In this document: in pieces, positions 1 through 8,675 of the stretch | How positions within the stretch are numbered: the stretch's first letter is position 1 | Layout of the letters: the number at the start of each line of letters is the position of its first letter | Assembly: GCA_050291245.1 (NCBI GenBank) | Contig: JBNKJP010000044.1 | Span: 1-64,000, forward strand | DNA from: Thiodiazotropha sp050291245 | GTDB taxonomy: Bacteria > Pseudomonadota > Gammaproteobacteria > Chromatiales > Chromatiaceae | Direction of reading: 5' to 3' | DNA length: 64,000 nt | Notes under the pieces: generated by a model | What the model saw: the letters and a program-made list of their open reading frames with translations, nothing else | What the model was told of the DNA's origin: nothing | Databases searched by the model: none | Translations under genes and position numbers: made by a program

Positions 1-104
1 TCGGCGCCATTTTTTTGCCTGGCTGATCAAGATATGGGGTAATCAGACGACAAGGAGAAGACCGCTGCAGCGGTCGAAGCCACCACCTTTGAAAGGAGTC
101 AGTC

Positions 105-1538
105 ATGCTGATGCAGTTCATCACCATCGCCGGCCTGATCATGATCAGTCTGGCGATCTTCGGTTTTATCTACAACGCCATTCGCAAGCAGCGGGAACAG
201 GGGGTCTTCATCGGCGCCTCGGCGCTGCTCGGACTGATGATCTTTGGTCTGGCGCTTGGCGGCGCCCAGAGTCTGATCTTCTACGCCAGTCCGGGCATGA
301 GTTACCTGGTGCAGTACCCCTGGGGTACCCAGAAGGCCGTGCTGCAGCCCGGTTTCCATCCCCGCTTCTTCGGTGAGGCGATCCCCTTCAAGAAATACCT
401 TACGGTCTCTTTCGGCGGGCAGTCGGACGATTTCTCCGGTGCGGCGCCGGTGCAGGAGATCCGCTTTCACGATTCGGTGACGGCCAACATGCGCATGACG
501 GCCCGCTTCCAGATGCCGGAGAGCGAGACGCAGTTTCTGCCCATGGCGGTGGCCTACCGCTCCCAGGAGAACCTGATCAACTCGTCGCTGATTCCGATCA
601 TGCAGGAGGCGATGCGCAACTCGGGTCGGATGTACTCCGCCCAGGAGTATATCGGCGGCAAGGGCGGCGACTTCGAGAACGCGGTGCTCGACCAGATCCG
701 CAACGGCATCTACCTGCTCGATATCGAGGAGGAGCGCTCAGCCCACGGTCCCCAGACGATCACCCAGGCGGAGAGCCGCACTATCCAGCAGGACCAGACG
801 GTGCAGGTACGGGTGCGCATCCGGCGCGACAGTACGGGCCAGGAGATGCGCAAGGACGCCCAGGATCATCCGCTGAAGAAGTTCGGCCTGGTGCTGGTGC
901 AGGCCAACGTGCAGGACGTGGATCCCGATCCCGCCTTCAAAGACAAGCTGAAGGAGCAGCGTGAAGCGGCCGCCCAGGTCGCCATCGAACGGCAGAACGC
1001 GCGCAAGGAGGAGGAGCGCAAGAAACGCATTATCGCCCAGGGCGAGGCGGAAAAGGCGGAGAAGAAGATCGAGCTGGAGAAGCAGCAGATCGAACGGGTG
1101 ATCGCCGGTGAGACCAAGGCCAAGGAGGCGGAACAGGAGCAGGTGAAAAAGGTCACCGAGGCCAATACCCGCAAGCGGGAGGCGGAAATCGAATTCGAGC
1201 GCAAGCAGGTGGAGCTGGAGACCGCCAAACTGGAGGCCAAGCGCATCCAGACCCTGGCCCAGGCGGAGGGTGACCGGCGGCGTCTGTTGATGCAGGCGGA
1301 CAATGCCCTGGAAAAACGCCTCGAGGCCTATGTGCAGGTCTCCGAGGCCTTCGCCGCGGCGATCCGCGACAAGCGGTTGGTGCCCGAGGTGGTGGTCAGC
1401 GGTTCAGGGGATGGGAGTTCATCCAACGCAACGGACCTGATCGCCCTGTTGATGGCCAAGACCGCCCGGGACCTGGGTGTTGCGGTCAGCGAGCCGGATC
1501 GGGTGGCGAGCGGATCAACCAAGGCGAAACAGAAATAG
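105..1538 (+). CDS. SPFH/Band 7 domain membrane protein
   Basis: A 477-residue protein with two hydrophobic segments near the N-terminus (about residues 5-27 and 33-53), then an SPFH/Band 7-type region (about 60-290) and a long charged, Glu/Lys/Ala-rich coiled coil (about 300-410). This is the layout of prohibitin/flotillin-like scaffolds, which oligomerise on membranes and often influence proteolysis or membrane microdomains. The ATG follows a good AAGGAG site (95-100). No NfeD-type partner is visible in the window, and the gene upstream lies outside it. The family call comes from the overall pattern; the substrate or partner is unknown. Confidence 0.8.
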   Translation: MLMQFITIAGLIMISLAIFGFIYNAIRKQREQGVFIGASALLGLMIFGLALGGAQSLIFYASPGMSYLVQYPWGTQKAVLQPGFHPRFFGEAIPFKKYLTVSFGGQSDDFSGAAPVQEIRFHDSVTANMRMTARFQMPESETQFLPMAVAYRSQENLINSSLIPIMQEAMRNSGRMYSAQEYIGGKGGDFENAVLDQIRNGIYLLDIEEERSAHGPQTITQAESRTIQQDQTVQVRVRIRRDSTGQEMRKDAQDHPLKKFGLVLVQANVQDVDPDPAFKDKLKEQREAAAQVAIERQNARKEEERKKRIIAQGEAEKAEKKIELEKQQIERVIAGETKAKEAEQEQVKKVTEANTRKREAEIEFERKQVELETAKLEAKRIQTLAQAEGDRRRLLMQADNALEKRLEAYVQVSEAFAAAIRDKRLVPEVVVSGSGDGSSSNATDLIALLMAKTARDLGVAVSEPDRVASGSTKAKQK

Positions 1539-1546
1539 GGCTTAAC

Positions 1547-1612
1547 TAGTATAGGACGCTACACTAGATTCAATAAACGTGGTCATCCCGGCGTATGCCG
1601 GGATCCAGAATG
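1547..1612. repeat. Solo CTAG-type repeat end followed by REP palindrome
   Basis: Just after the SPFH gene, bases 1547-1566 match one arm of the CTAG-ended inverted repeat at 63682-63774 (shared core CTACACTAG). Bases 1582-1612 are a REP-type palindrome (CCCGGCGTATGCCGGG core). The same REP core recurs at 24817, 30188, 41484, 52104, 52141 and 56759. It is probably a composite of two dispersed non-coding repeats, and it may act as a transcription end for the upstream gene. Confidence 0.7.
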
Positions 1613-1687
1613 TCTGGTGGTGCGATAGCAAACCGGGGCAACGATGATTGTCCAATTTGCCCTTTCCGGTACATGGCGTCAGGGGAT

Positions 1688-2173
1688 CTAATCGCAGATC
1701 GCCGTGGCCGGTTCGACCTGTACTTGAACCGGTTTTCCGGTGTTCTCGATCACCAGCGCCGCTATCGGATAGTGCAATACCGTCAAACCGACGCATCCTT
1801 CGTAATCGAGCACGGTGACTTGATGCTGTTCCCCGGAACTGTCCACTTGTGAAACCAGTATCTGATGAGCTGTGCTTGGTTTGACACCCAGACCACCCAC
1901 GATGACCTGGGAGGTCTCAAAATCAACCTCGGGCTCCGGTTGATAGCAGGGGTCGTTCTCATCAACGGGTACCAGAAAGTCCATGTAGGGGCAGTCGTGA
2001 ATCTGATGGTAGTAAACCTCTTGCCACTCACTCTGATCCTCGATTACCCGGATCCAGGGATGTTCGATGGATCGGGTGTTGGAGCCGAGATCCAGAACCC
2101 GGAACTCATCGGCTAGAAGGGGTTGCAGGAAACTGGTGGCGAGCAGGGCGGAAATTATCGTTGGGTATTTCAT
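1688..2173 (-). CDS. Exported protein, possibly PrcB-like
   Basis: A 161-residue protein with an N-terminal signal peptide (hydrophobic about 6-20, likely cleavage after LLADE or nearby) and four cysteines in the mature part, so probably periplasmic with disulfides. The central stretch QVIVGGLGVKPSTAHQI followed by alternating hydrophobic strands resembles the C-terminal domain of PrcB-family protease-complex subunits, which usually show a GxxPTGGY motif. That resemblance is weak and the family is not certain. The ATG has AAGGATAA upstream on the minus strand. It stands alone between the REP element and a gap of about 180 bases. Function unknown. Confidence 0.6.
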   Translation of the reverse strand: MKYPTIISALLATSFLQPLLADEFRVLDLGSNTRSIEHPWIRVIEDQSEWQEVYYHQIHDCPYMDFLVPVDENDPCYQPEPEVDFETSQVIVGGLGVKPSTAHQILVSQVDSSGEQHQVTVLDYEGCVGLTVLHYPIAALVIENTGKPVQVQVEPATAICD

Positions 2174-2358
2174 GGTGTTATCCTTAACGAGTAATTATTA
2201 CAAAGTTCAGGAGATCCCCTAAACTATCCAGGCAGCTCGGGGCGCTCAACATCGGGGTTTTCAGATTGCTCCCTGTGTCACATATTTGGAATGAGACTTG
2301 TGCTCATATGGGCGGCGCAATGAGATCAAGGACGCCCTAGTTACAGGAGTTACAAAAA

Positions 2359-2799
2359 ATGAAACGACCTTTCATACAGATTCTATCCTTAGTCTTCGGC
2401 CTGTCTCTGGCGGCCCTGACCGTGCAGGATGTTGTTGCCCGGGGTTCTCAGGTTCCGAAGCTAATAATCAGCTGGGATTGCGGAAATTGCACCCAAAATC
2501 CCAAGGTCATTCCCCTTATCCAACAGGCCTATGCGGAAGAAGCCCGCAAACACGGCCAGCAGATCTCAAAAAGCGAAGTGGCGGAGGTCTCCATCGTCGA
2601 TTTCCGGCAACGCAATCCGGGGACCCGGGTGATGCTGGGTTTCATGGCGGGTAAGGATCGACTGGGTCTGATGATCGATTACAAAGGCCAGACCTTCTCC
2701 GCAAGCGATACTTCGGCGAACGCGGTCCAGGGAATGAATCACCTGTGCGCCTCCGCGGCCTCGGAGGCGTACCGAAAATTGAGCGCTGCCGCTGATTGA
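2359..2799 (+). CDS. Exported protein of unknown function
   Basis: A 146-residue protein with a signal peptide (about 1-28, AxA-like end near the VVARG region), preceded by an AGGAG site 7-8 bases before the ATG. The mature part contains a CGNC motif at about residues 41-44 and one later Cys in HLCAS. The rest looks like a compact alpha/beta domain. No family was recognised. It ends 10 bases from the convergent TetR gene. A redox or metal-binding role for the CxxC is possible but unsupported. Confidence 0.6.
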   Translation: MKRPFIQILSLVFGLSLAALTVQDVVARGSQVPKLIISWDCGNCTQNPKVIPLIQQAYAEEARKHGQQISKSEVAEVSIVDFRQRNPGTRVMLGFMAGKDRLGLMIDYKGQTFSASDTSANAVQGMNHLCASAASEAYRKLSAAAD

Positions 2800-2809
2800 A
2801 GCACTCGGG

Positions 2810-3436
2810 TTACACGGCTTTCTGTTCGTGCCCGGGTGAATTGTTGGGCTGCAGCCCTTGCCAGGTGCAGTCGATCAGTTCCTCGTAGTACCGCGTCAGA
2901 GGCTTATCGATTACCCCGTCCAGGCGCAGGTGAATCATCCGGATCGCGCCGCCGAACACACTTGCGGCAAGAACCCAAGCTTCCCCCCGGCGGATTTCGC
3001 CCGCATCCATGCCCTCCTGGACGATGTTGCGCATCGCCTTGAAGGGGGTCGAGCTACAGATGGGCGGTTCGTCGGGGAGAAATTCCCGGTGCTTGGCGTG
3101 CAGCATGTACGAAACAATATTGCGCCGGGTCTCGGTGTATTCGAACAGTTGCAGGATGATCTTGTTGCAGCGTTCCCGGGCGCTCAGGTCCTCCGCGATC
3201 ACATCCTCGATCATCTCTTCGAACTCCTTCATGAGGTGGTAATAGAGCGCCTTGGCGACCCCCTCCTTACCGCCGAAATGGTTATAGATGGATCCGATGC
3301 TCACGTTGGCCCGTTTCTGTATATCGTGAATAGAGACGTTGTGAAATCCCCGTTCCACGAACAGATCCAGGGCTGCGTCCAGGATTCGGCAGTCGACGGG
3401 CTCGTTGGTGGGCGTGCATTTCTTCAGGTACGGCAT
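2810..3436 (-). CDS. TetR/AcrR-family transcriptional regulator
   Basis: A 208-residue one-component repressor. The N-terminal helix-turn-helix (about residues 18-65) is typical of TetR, with an IGSIYNHFGGKEGV recognition-helix region; the remainder is the helical ligand-binding domain. It is transcribed divergently from mtoX. The 454-base gap between them holds a palindrome, AATGAACATTCGTT at 3647-3660, embedded in a forward promoter. The simplest reading is that this protein represses mtoX and perhaps the two other promoters that carry the same palindrome (11310 and 18355). The ligand is unknown; a methylated sulfur compound or reactive thiol would fit the neighbours. Confidence 0.85.
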   Translation of the reverse strand: MPYLKKCTPTNEPVDCRILDAALDLFVERGFHNVSIHDIQKRANVSIGSIYNHFGGKEGVAKALYYHLMKEFEEMIEDVIAEDLSARERCNKIILQLFEYTETRRNIVSYMLHAKHREFLPDEPPICSSTPFKAMRNIVQEGMDAGEIRRGEAWVLAASVFGGAIRMIHLRLDGVIDKPLTRYYEELIDCTWQGLQPNNSPGHEQKAV

Positions 3437-3638
3437 TCGATTTCCTGTTCGGTACGTCTTAACCTAAGTTTACGGGGGCATTGCGAATTCGTTTTATCTG
3501 TCTGCAAATGTACGCCAATCACAGCAAATTTGCGCCAATGGATCGTATGCCAACCGTATTTCGCGTCCAGTCGCGGACGCAGGGAATCGTGCAAAAGGGA
3601 TCCTGAAACTTGAGATCTCAAGTGTAGAATAGACAAAA

Positions 3639-3667
3639 TTGACAAGAATGAACATTCGTTCTACTTT
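3639..3667 (+). promoter_or_regulatory. mtoX promoter with embedded TetR-type operator
   Basis: TTGACA at 3639-3644, a 17-base spacer, then TACTTT at 3662-3667. The spacer contains AATGAACATTCGTT, an imperfect palindrome (arms AATGAA/TTCGTT around CA). A repressor bound there would block RNA polymerase. The same arrangement is found at 11302-11330 (+) and 18351-18379 (-). Transcription would start near 3675, leaving a leader of about 215 bases before mtoX. Confidence 0.65.
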
Positions 3668-3889
3668 TTCAAATACGGGTCCGGCGATTGATTCCAGAGA
3701 ACGGCTGACAATGTGGTTTGCTGCTGATGTGCCTGGTTGTTTCGGGATTGCCGCAATTTTTCAGATGCATCTCGGGGCAGTTGGTGTCAGCGATCCGCTC
3801 GGCAAGCTGACCGAAGAGATCTGGTCTATTACCTCAATGGGATGGGGAGCTCATAACGAAACGACATACGATCCTAGGAGGAACAACCC

Positions 3890-5260
3890 ATGAGACGCTT
3901 CATGAAACGGCCAACCCTAGCTCTGGCGTCCGCACTGACCTTTGGTGCGGTCGTCCCTCTTATTGCTGACGAAACCTGTCAGTCCCCCTACATGGCCAAG
4001 ATCGTCGGTCAGGAGGATTTCGTCTATGTCTGGACCCTGGGTGTCGAGGGGCTGGGGGATGGGCAGGACAAGCTGGTGACCGTTGACGTCAATCCCAAAT
4101 CAGCCAACTACGGCAAGGTGGTGAATAGCCTTTCGGTCGGGGGGCGCAACGAGGCTCACCACTCCGGTTTCACCGATGACCGCAACTACCTCTGGGCCGG
4201 CGGACTGGATACCAACAAATTGTTCATCTTCGATGTGCATACCGATCCCGCCAAGCCCAGGCTGCACAAGGTCGTCACTGACTTCGTGGAGAACAGCGGC
4301 GGCGTGGTCGGTCCCCACACCACTTACGCCCTGCCGGGACGCATCATGATCACCGGATTGTCCAACAATAAGGATCACGGCGGCCGCTCGGCCCTGGTGG
4401 AGTACACCAATGAGGGGAGCTATGTGGCCACCCACTGGATGCCCACCGATGAAAACCTGCGGGGCGCGCACAAGAGCGGCAACTACGCCGATGGCTACAA
4501 CTACGATGTGCGGGTACTGCCGCGTCGCAATATCATGCTTACCTCGTCGTTCACCGGCTGGTCCAACTACATGATGGATTTCGGCAAGATGCTGCAGGAT
4601 CCGCAGGCGATGAAGCGTTTCGGTAACACGGTGGTGCTTTGGGATCTGCACAGCAAGCAGCCAAAGAAGGTCTTCGATGTACCTGGGGCGCCGCTGGAGA
4701 TCCGCTGTGCCTGGCAACCCGACCACAACTGGTGTCTGACCACCACCGCGTTGACCTCGAAGATCTGGCTGATCTACGAGGATGCCCGGGGTGAATGGCA
4801 ATCCGAGGCGGTGGCTGATATCGGCGAGCCCTCTAAGGTTCCGCTGCCAGTGGATATCTCCATCAGTTCCGACGACAGCCGCCTGTGGGTCAACACCTTC
4901 ATGGATGGCAAGACCCGGCTGTTCGATATGCGTGATCCCCACGCGCCTAAGCAGGTCTATGAGAAGGTGATCGGCCGTCAAGTCAATATGGCCTCCTCGA
5001 GCTGGGACAGTCAGCGCATCTACTACACCTCCTCCCTGCTGGCCAATTGGGACAAAAAGGGCGATGACAACGAGCAGTTCTTCAAGAGCTATGTGTGGGA
5101 CGGCGACAAGCTGGTGGAACAGTTCGCCATCGACTTCAACAAGGAGAAACTGGGGCGGGCCCATCAGATGCGCTTCGGCGCCTACTCTCTCTATGGCATG
5201 ACGCGACCGGATGAGCGGGATGTGAAACTCGCGGATCTGACGTCGGCCTACAAGCCCTGA
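3890..5260 (+). CDS. mtoX: Methanethiol oxidase (SBP56/selenium-binding protein family)
   Basis: A 456-residue member of the selenium-binding-protein-56 family, with a signal peptide (about 1-27) consistent with the periplasmic bacterial methanethiol oxidase MtoX. That enzyme is copper-dependent and converts methanethiol plus O2 to formaldehyde, sulfide and peroxide. Conserved histidines likely to bind metal are visible: H90-H91 (EAHHSGF), H143 (VGPHTTY) and H425 (GRAHQMRFG). The start follows a strong AGGAGG site. Downstream are a SCO1-MauG fusion and a SCO1 gene, the accessory functions known to neighbour mtoX in other bacteria; this context separates it from generic SBP56 proteins. A palindromic repeat pair lies between mtoX and the accessory genes. 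A TetR-type operator precedes it. Confidence 0.9.
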   Translation: MRRFMKRPTLALASALTFGAVVPLIADETCQSPYMAKIVGQEDFVYVWTLGVEGLGDGQDKLVTVDVNPKSANYGKVVNSLSVGGRNEAHHSGFTDDRNYLWAGGLDTNKLFIFDVHTDPAKPRLHKVVTDFVENSGGVVGPHTTYALPGRIMITGLSNNKDHGGRSALVEYTNEGSYVATHWMPTDENLRGAHKSGNYADGYNYDVRVLPRRNIMLTSSFTGWSNYMMDFGKMLQDPQAMKRFGNTVVLWDLHSKQPKKVFDVPGAPLEIRCAWQPDHNWCLTTTALTSKIWLIYEDARGEWQSEAVADIGEPSKVPLPVDISISSDDSRLWVNTFMDGKTRLFDMRDPHAPKQVYEKVIGRQVNMASSSWDSQRIYYTSSLLANWDKKGDDNEQFFKSYVWDGDKLVEQFAIDFNKEKLGRAHQMRFGAYSLYGMTRPDERDVKLADLTSAYKP

Positions 5261-5359
5261 TCGGCCATGCCGGAAGGATGGCATTTGCTGAACTTGCGAA
5301 TCGATTCTTCGTGGTGAATTAGACCGGCGAAGACATTGGGGAGGGCCTTTCAATCGGTG

Positions 5360-5471
5360 ATCGTTCCCACGCTCTGCGTGGGAATGCCGACCTAAGCCGA
5401 GAGGTAATGACTCATCTGGAATCGTTCGCCTAATCCCAGGTCTGCATTCCCACGCAGAGCGTGGGAACGAG
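5360..5471. repeat. Paired palindromic repeats between mtoX and accessory genes
   Basis: Bases 5360-5393 and 5438-5471 are inverted copies of each other (TCGTTCCCACGC core), and each copy is itself palindromic. Together they can form a long cruciform in the gap after mtoX. Related palindromes occur at 12158, 24776, 51983 and 52066. A partial REP (GTCATTCCGGCGTAT) follows at about 5491. The structure could attenuate read-through from mtoX into the accessory genes. Confidence 0.75.
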
Positions 5472-5548
5472 TCGATGCTCCAGCTTTTCGTCATTCCGGC
5501 GTATTTTTGGCTTGAGTCAGTGTAGGGTGTTTTTCCTCTGAGGTGTTC

Positions 5549-7498
5549 ATGTTCAAACTCAGGCTGTTTCGATGGCTACTGACGGCTTTGCTAGCAGTTT
5601 CCCCGGTGCAGGCTGCCGACATCGTTAGCCTCACTGCGCCCGGCTATGGCAATCTGGGTTACACCCTGCCGCCGGTTGGCAGCTATAAGCTCCCGCCACT
5701 CGGTCAGGCGGCCGATGGCGAGGTGCTTGATGCCAAGGGTAATACCCGGCGTCTCTACGAATTGTTCGGCGACCGGTACGCCCTGCTGGCCTTTGTCTAC
5801 AGTCGCTGCAGTGACCAGAACGGATGTCCTCTGGCCACCCACGTTTTCTATCAGATCAAAGCGGCGATGGAACACGACCCGGCCCTGGCCGGAATGTTGG
5901 GACTGCTGAGTCTCAGCTTCGATCCGCAGAACGATACTCCCGAGGTGATGGCCCTCTATGGCAACAACTTCCGCTATGCGGGCAAGGCCGGGACCTGGGG
6001 GTTTCTCACCACCGCTTCCCAGACCGAACTTAGGCCGATCCTCGCCGCCTACCATCAGAACGTGCTGCCGGATCCGTCCACAGGCGACGGGCAAACCCCG
6101 GGCTTTTCCCATGTATTGCGGGTGTTTCTCATTGATCCCGAGAAGCGCATCCGCAATATCTACAGCGTCGATTTTCTGCACCCGGATCTGATTATCAACG
6201 ATGTGAAGACTCTCATGGCGGAAGAGTCGCCGGAACCTGAATCCCATTCGGAGAGGATTCCTCCATCCACGACGGGGCGTCTGTCACAACCCGGTGACGA
6301 CAAGCGGGGTTACGAGCGCGGGGACTATCGCACCCGGTCCCGGGCGTTGGAGCTGCGCGACGGGCGGGGGGCCGATCTGCTCGACATAGCCGAACACCCG
6401 CCGTTGGGTCTGCCCAAACTGCCGGTACCTGCCGACAACCCCCTGACCCGGGAGAAGATCGAACTGGGACGTCGTCTTTTCTACGATCGCCGCCTCTCCC
6501 TCAACGACACCGTTTCCTGCGCCATGTGCCATATCCCGGAGCAGGGTTTTACCAACAATGAGTTGGCTATGGCGGTGGGCATCGAAGGGCGAACCGTGCG
6601 GCGCAATTCACCCACCATCTATAACGTGGCCTATGCCGAACGGCTGTTTCACGATGCACGGGAGCAAACCCTCGAGCAGCAGGTCTGGGGGCCGCTGCTG
6701 GCGCACAACGAGATGGGCAATCCCTCCGTGGGCAGGGTGCTGGAGAAGATCCGGCGGATCGAGGGCTATCAGGAGCGCTTCGAGGCCGCCTTCCAGGGCC
6801 GAGGGGTCAGCATGGAGACCCTGGGGATGGCCCTGGCGAGTTATGAGCGCACCCTGTTATCCGGGGACTCACCCTTCGATCGCTGGTACTACGGGGGAGA
6901 AGATCAGGCCCTGCCGGCCGAGGCGAAGCGGGGCTTTGAGCTCTTCACCGGCAAGGCGGGCTGTGTGGCCTGTCATCGCATCGGTCAATCGTCGGCCCTG
7001 TTCAGCGACAACCGCCTGCATAACACGGGTCTGGGTTACCAAGCGTCGATGGGAAAGCAACCCGATAAACAACCGGTGCAGGTGGCCCCAGGGGTCATTC
7101 TGCAGGTCGATCGGACGATGATCGAGCAGGTGGGTGTCCCCTTGCCCGCCGACCTGGGCCTTTACGAGGTGACTCAGGATCCCAGCGACCGCTGGAAGTA
7201 CAAGACACCCAGCCTGCGTAATCTGGGATTGACGGCCCCCTACATGCATAACGGTGTCTTCTCGACCCTGGGTGAGGTGGTCGATTTCTACGATGCCGGC
7301 GGCGTGCCCAACGAATTGCTCGATCCCCTGGTTCACCCGCTGCATCTCAGCGCAACGGAGAAACGCGAACTGGTCGTATTTCTCGAATCACTGACCGGGA
7401 GCAACGTGGATACCCTGGTGGCGGACGCCTTCGCGGCTCCGGTGGGGGATCCCGGCGCGGGGGCCCCGACGCATGGGACGGTTGGGGAGATACATTGA
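5549..7498 (+). CDS. SCO1-MauG fusion: copper chaperone plus dihaem cytochrome c peroxidase
   Basis: A 649-residue exported fusion protein. After a signal peptide, residues about 45-230 form a SCO1/SenC thioredoxin-like domain with two cysteines (C87 and C93, motif CSDQNGCP, a Cx5C spacing instead of the usual CxxxCP) and a later conserved His (GFSHVLRVFLID). Residues about 290-620 form a MauG/CcpA-type dihaem peroxidase with two CxxCH haem sites (CAMCH near 324, CVACH near 472) and a PYMHNG motif. SCO1 and MauG are normally separate genes beside mtoX and are thought to mature the copper enzyme. I prefer ATG 5549 over GTG 5543 because GAGG lies five bases before it. The stop abuts the next ATG. 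Confidence 0.88.
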   Translation: MFKLRLFRWLLTALLAVSPVQAADIVSLTAPGYGNLGYTLPPVGSYKLPPLGQAADGEVLDAKGNTRRLYELFGDRYALLAFVYSRCSDQNGCPLATHVFYQIKAAMEHDPALAGMLGLLSLSFDPQNDTPEVMALYGNNFRYAGKAGTWGFLTTASQTELRPILAAYHQNVLPDPSTGDGQTPGFSHVLRVFLIDPEKRIRNIYSVDFLHPDLIINDVKTLMAEESPEPESHSERIPPSTTGRLSQPGDDKRGYERGDYRTRSRALELRDGRGADLLDIAEHPPLGLPKLPVPADNPLTREKIELGRRLFYDRRLSLNDTVSCAMCHIPEQGFTNNELAMAVGIEGRTVRRNSPTIYNVAYAERLFHDAREQTLEQQVWGPLLAHNEMGNPSVGRVLEKIRRIEGYQERFEAAFQGRGVSMETLGMALASYERTLLSGDSPFDRWYYGGEDQALPAEAKRGFELFTGKAGCVACHRIGQSSALFSDNRLHNTGLGYQASMGKQPDKQPVQVAPGVILQVDRTMIEQVGVPLPADLGLYEVTQDPSDRWKYKTPSLRNLGLTAPYMHNGVFSTLGEVVDFYDAGGVPNELLDPLVHPLHLSATEKRELVVFLESLTGSNVDTLVADAFAAPVGDPGAGAPTHGTVGEIH

Positions 7499-8050
7499 AT
7501 GAGCAGGGTGATAAAAAGGCAGGTCTTGCTGATTTTATTGATCCTGGCTTTCCTGAGTCCGGAGAGGGCACAGGCGCTGGGCGGAGATTTCGTCCTCACC
7601 GACCAGTACGGCAACTCCTTCGAACTGGCGCAGTTGCGGGGCAAGCTGGTGTTGCTGTTTTTCGGCTACACCTATTGTCCCGATATCTGTCCCACGGAGC
7701 TTTCGAATCTGGCTGCGGTACTTGACGGGCTTGGTGAGGATGCGGCGCGGGTGCAGGGGCTCTTCGTCTCTCTCGATCCGCAACGGGATACCCCTGCGGT
7801 ACTGCAGGACTACACCCGTTATTTCAACCCGAATCTGCTTGGTTTGACCGGTACTCCCAGCGCCTTGGCACAGGTGGCTCGGCAGTATCGGGTTCAATAT
7901 CAACGACAGGATCTGGGAGGCGGTCGCTACAGCCTGGACCACTCCGCCAATCTCTATGTTATCGATACCCGGGGGCAACTGGCCGCCGTGGTGCCCTATG
8001 GTTTGCCGCCGCAGCATGTGTTGGAGCTGGTGCGGAAACTGCTTTTTTAG
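7499..8050 (+). CDS. SCO1/SenC/PrrC-family copper-binding protein
   Basis: A 183-residue protein with an N-terminal signal or anchor (about 8-24) and a thioredoxin-like SCO domain with the canonical CPDICP copper site (about residues 60-65) and the conserved His in LDHSANLYVID. SCO proteins deliver copper or reduce thiols at metal sites, classically for cytochrome oxidase. Here the gene starts on the base after the stop of the SCO1-MauG fusion, so it is translationally coupled and probably serves MtoX. The operon therefore encodes two SCO domains, one canonical and one with widened Cys spacing, suggesting divided roles. Confidence 0.88.
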   Translation: MSRVIKRQVLLILLILAFLSPERAQALGGDFVLTDQYGNSFELAQLRGKLVLLFFGYTYCPDICPTELSNLAAVLDGLGEDAARVQGLFVSLDPQRDTPAVLQDYTRYFNPNLLGLTGTPSALAQVARQYRVQYQRQDLGGGRYSLDHSANLYVIDTRGQLAAVVPYGLPPQHVLELVRKLLF

Positions 8051-8095
8051 TTTTGAGTGATTAGTTTTTAGTTGATGTGTTCGCTGCGCTCATGT
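8049..8095. repeat. Solo copy of the 51-bp inverted-repeat end
   Basis: Directly after the SCO1 stop, GTTTTGAGTGATTAG and GTTCGCTGCGCTCA match the arms of the 287-bp element at 60371-60657. Only one arm is present, so it is a remnant or solo end. Confidence 0.6.
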
Positions 8096-8137
8096 GTTTT
8101 ATGGGTGAGGAACAGGGAATGCCGTTGGTCGTACTAT

Positions 8138-8250
8138 TCTGTTCACCTATTTACATCCACCACGATGCGTCCACTGGTCTGTCCTGCCAATAGCGGTTCC
8201 GCCCATTTCACCGTTTCACTCAATCCGATTTCCTGGGTGACCGCATCGGC
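8138..8250 (-). pseudogene. 3' remnant of a zinc-less MDR oxidoreductase gene
   Basis: Reading the minus strand, about 35 codons give a recognisable C-terminus of a medium-chain dehydrogenase/quinone-oxidoreductase-like protein (segments KWAEPLLAGQTSG and GRIVVDVNR), ending in a stop at about 8143. Upstream the frame meets a stop and no further homology was seen. This is the tail of a decayed or truncated gene, probably lost when neighbouring accessory DNA was rearranged. From here to about 8670 I see no other gene. Confidence 0.6.
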
Positions 8251-8675
8251 GTTTGGTGGTCAGCCGGTTTTCCATCCATTCCTATCGCTTAATGTTCGAC
8301 AGCCTCGAAGATCGATTCCTACCCATACTAACCAGCTATCAGAATAAATACACTCGGTAATCGTGTGTTTGCTCATCCCGTGTTCACTGAGGCCAAACCA
8401 AAAGGCCATTCTGTCGTAGGATGGCAAAGGCATGCTGTGACGTGTCCATCAGAGGGCGGCAGCCAACTTTGAACCAGGCGTTATCGGGTATTCCAGTGAG
8501 TGGAGGAATGCCTGATTGTCTCGCGATTACAGCTTCGCGGGAAAGGTTCTATTTGGGCTGCCGCCTAAGACTGCGGGAGAAATAACCGATTGTTCCTCAT
8601 CGGACAGCTAAATATGATTCAACAAAAGTACCGCGGAATCCGGTTGTTTTCAGATCAAGGTTTCGTGATTTCGAC

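Noticed and set aside
3647..3664. GAACATTCGTTC read as a LexA/SOS box (GAAC-N4-GTTC)
   Set aside because: Only the mtoX copy fits; the two other copies read GAACATTCATTC. The longer AATGAA-CA-TTCATT palindrome and the adjacent TetR gene explain all three better.
3639..3893. 84-codon gene between tetR and mtoX
   Set aside because: Its start lies in the operator and its end overlaps the mtoX ribosome site and ATG; no protein-like features.
4100..5494. Long antisense open frame across mtoX
   Set aside because: It is the complement of a GC-rich coding gene; the protein has no recognisable domain and the plus-strand MtoX is unambiguous.
8072..8347. 91-codon plus-strand frame after SCO1
   Set aside because: It runs antisense through the oxidoreductase remnant and has no ribosome site or domain.
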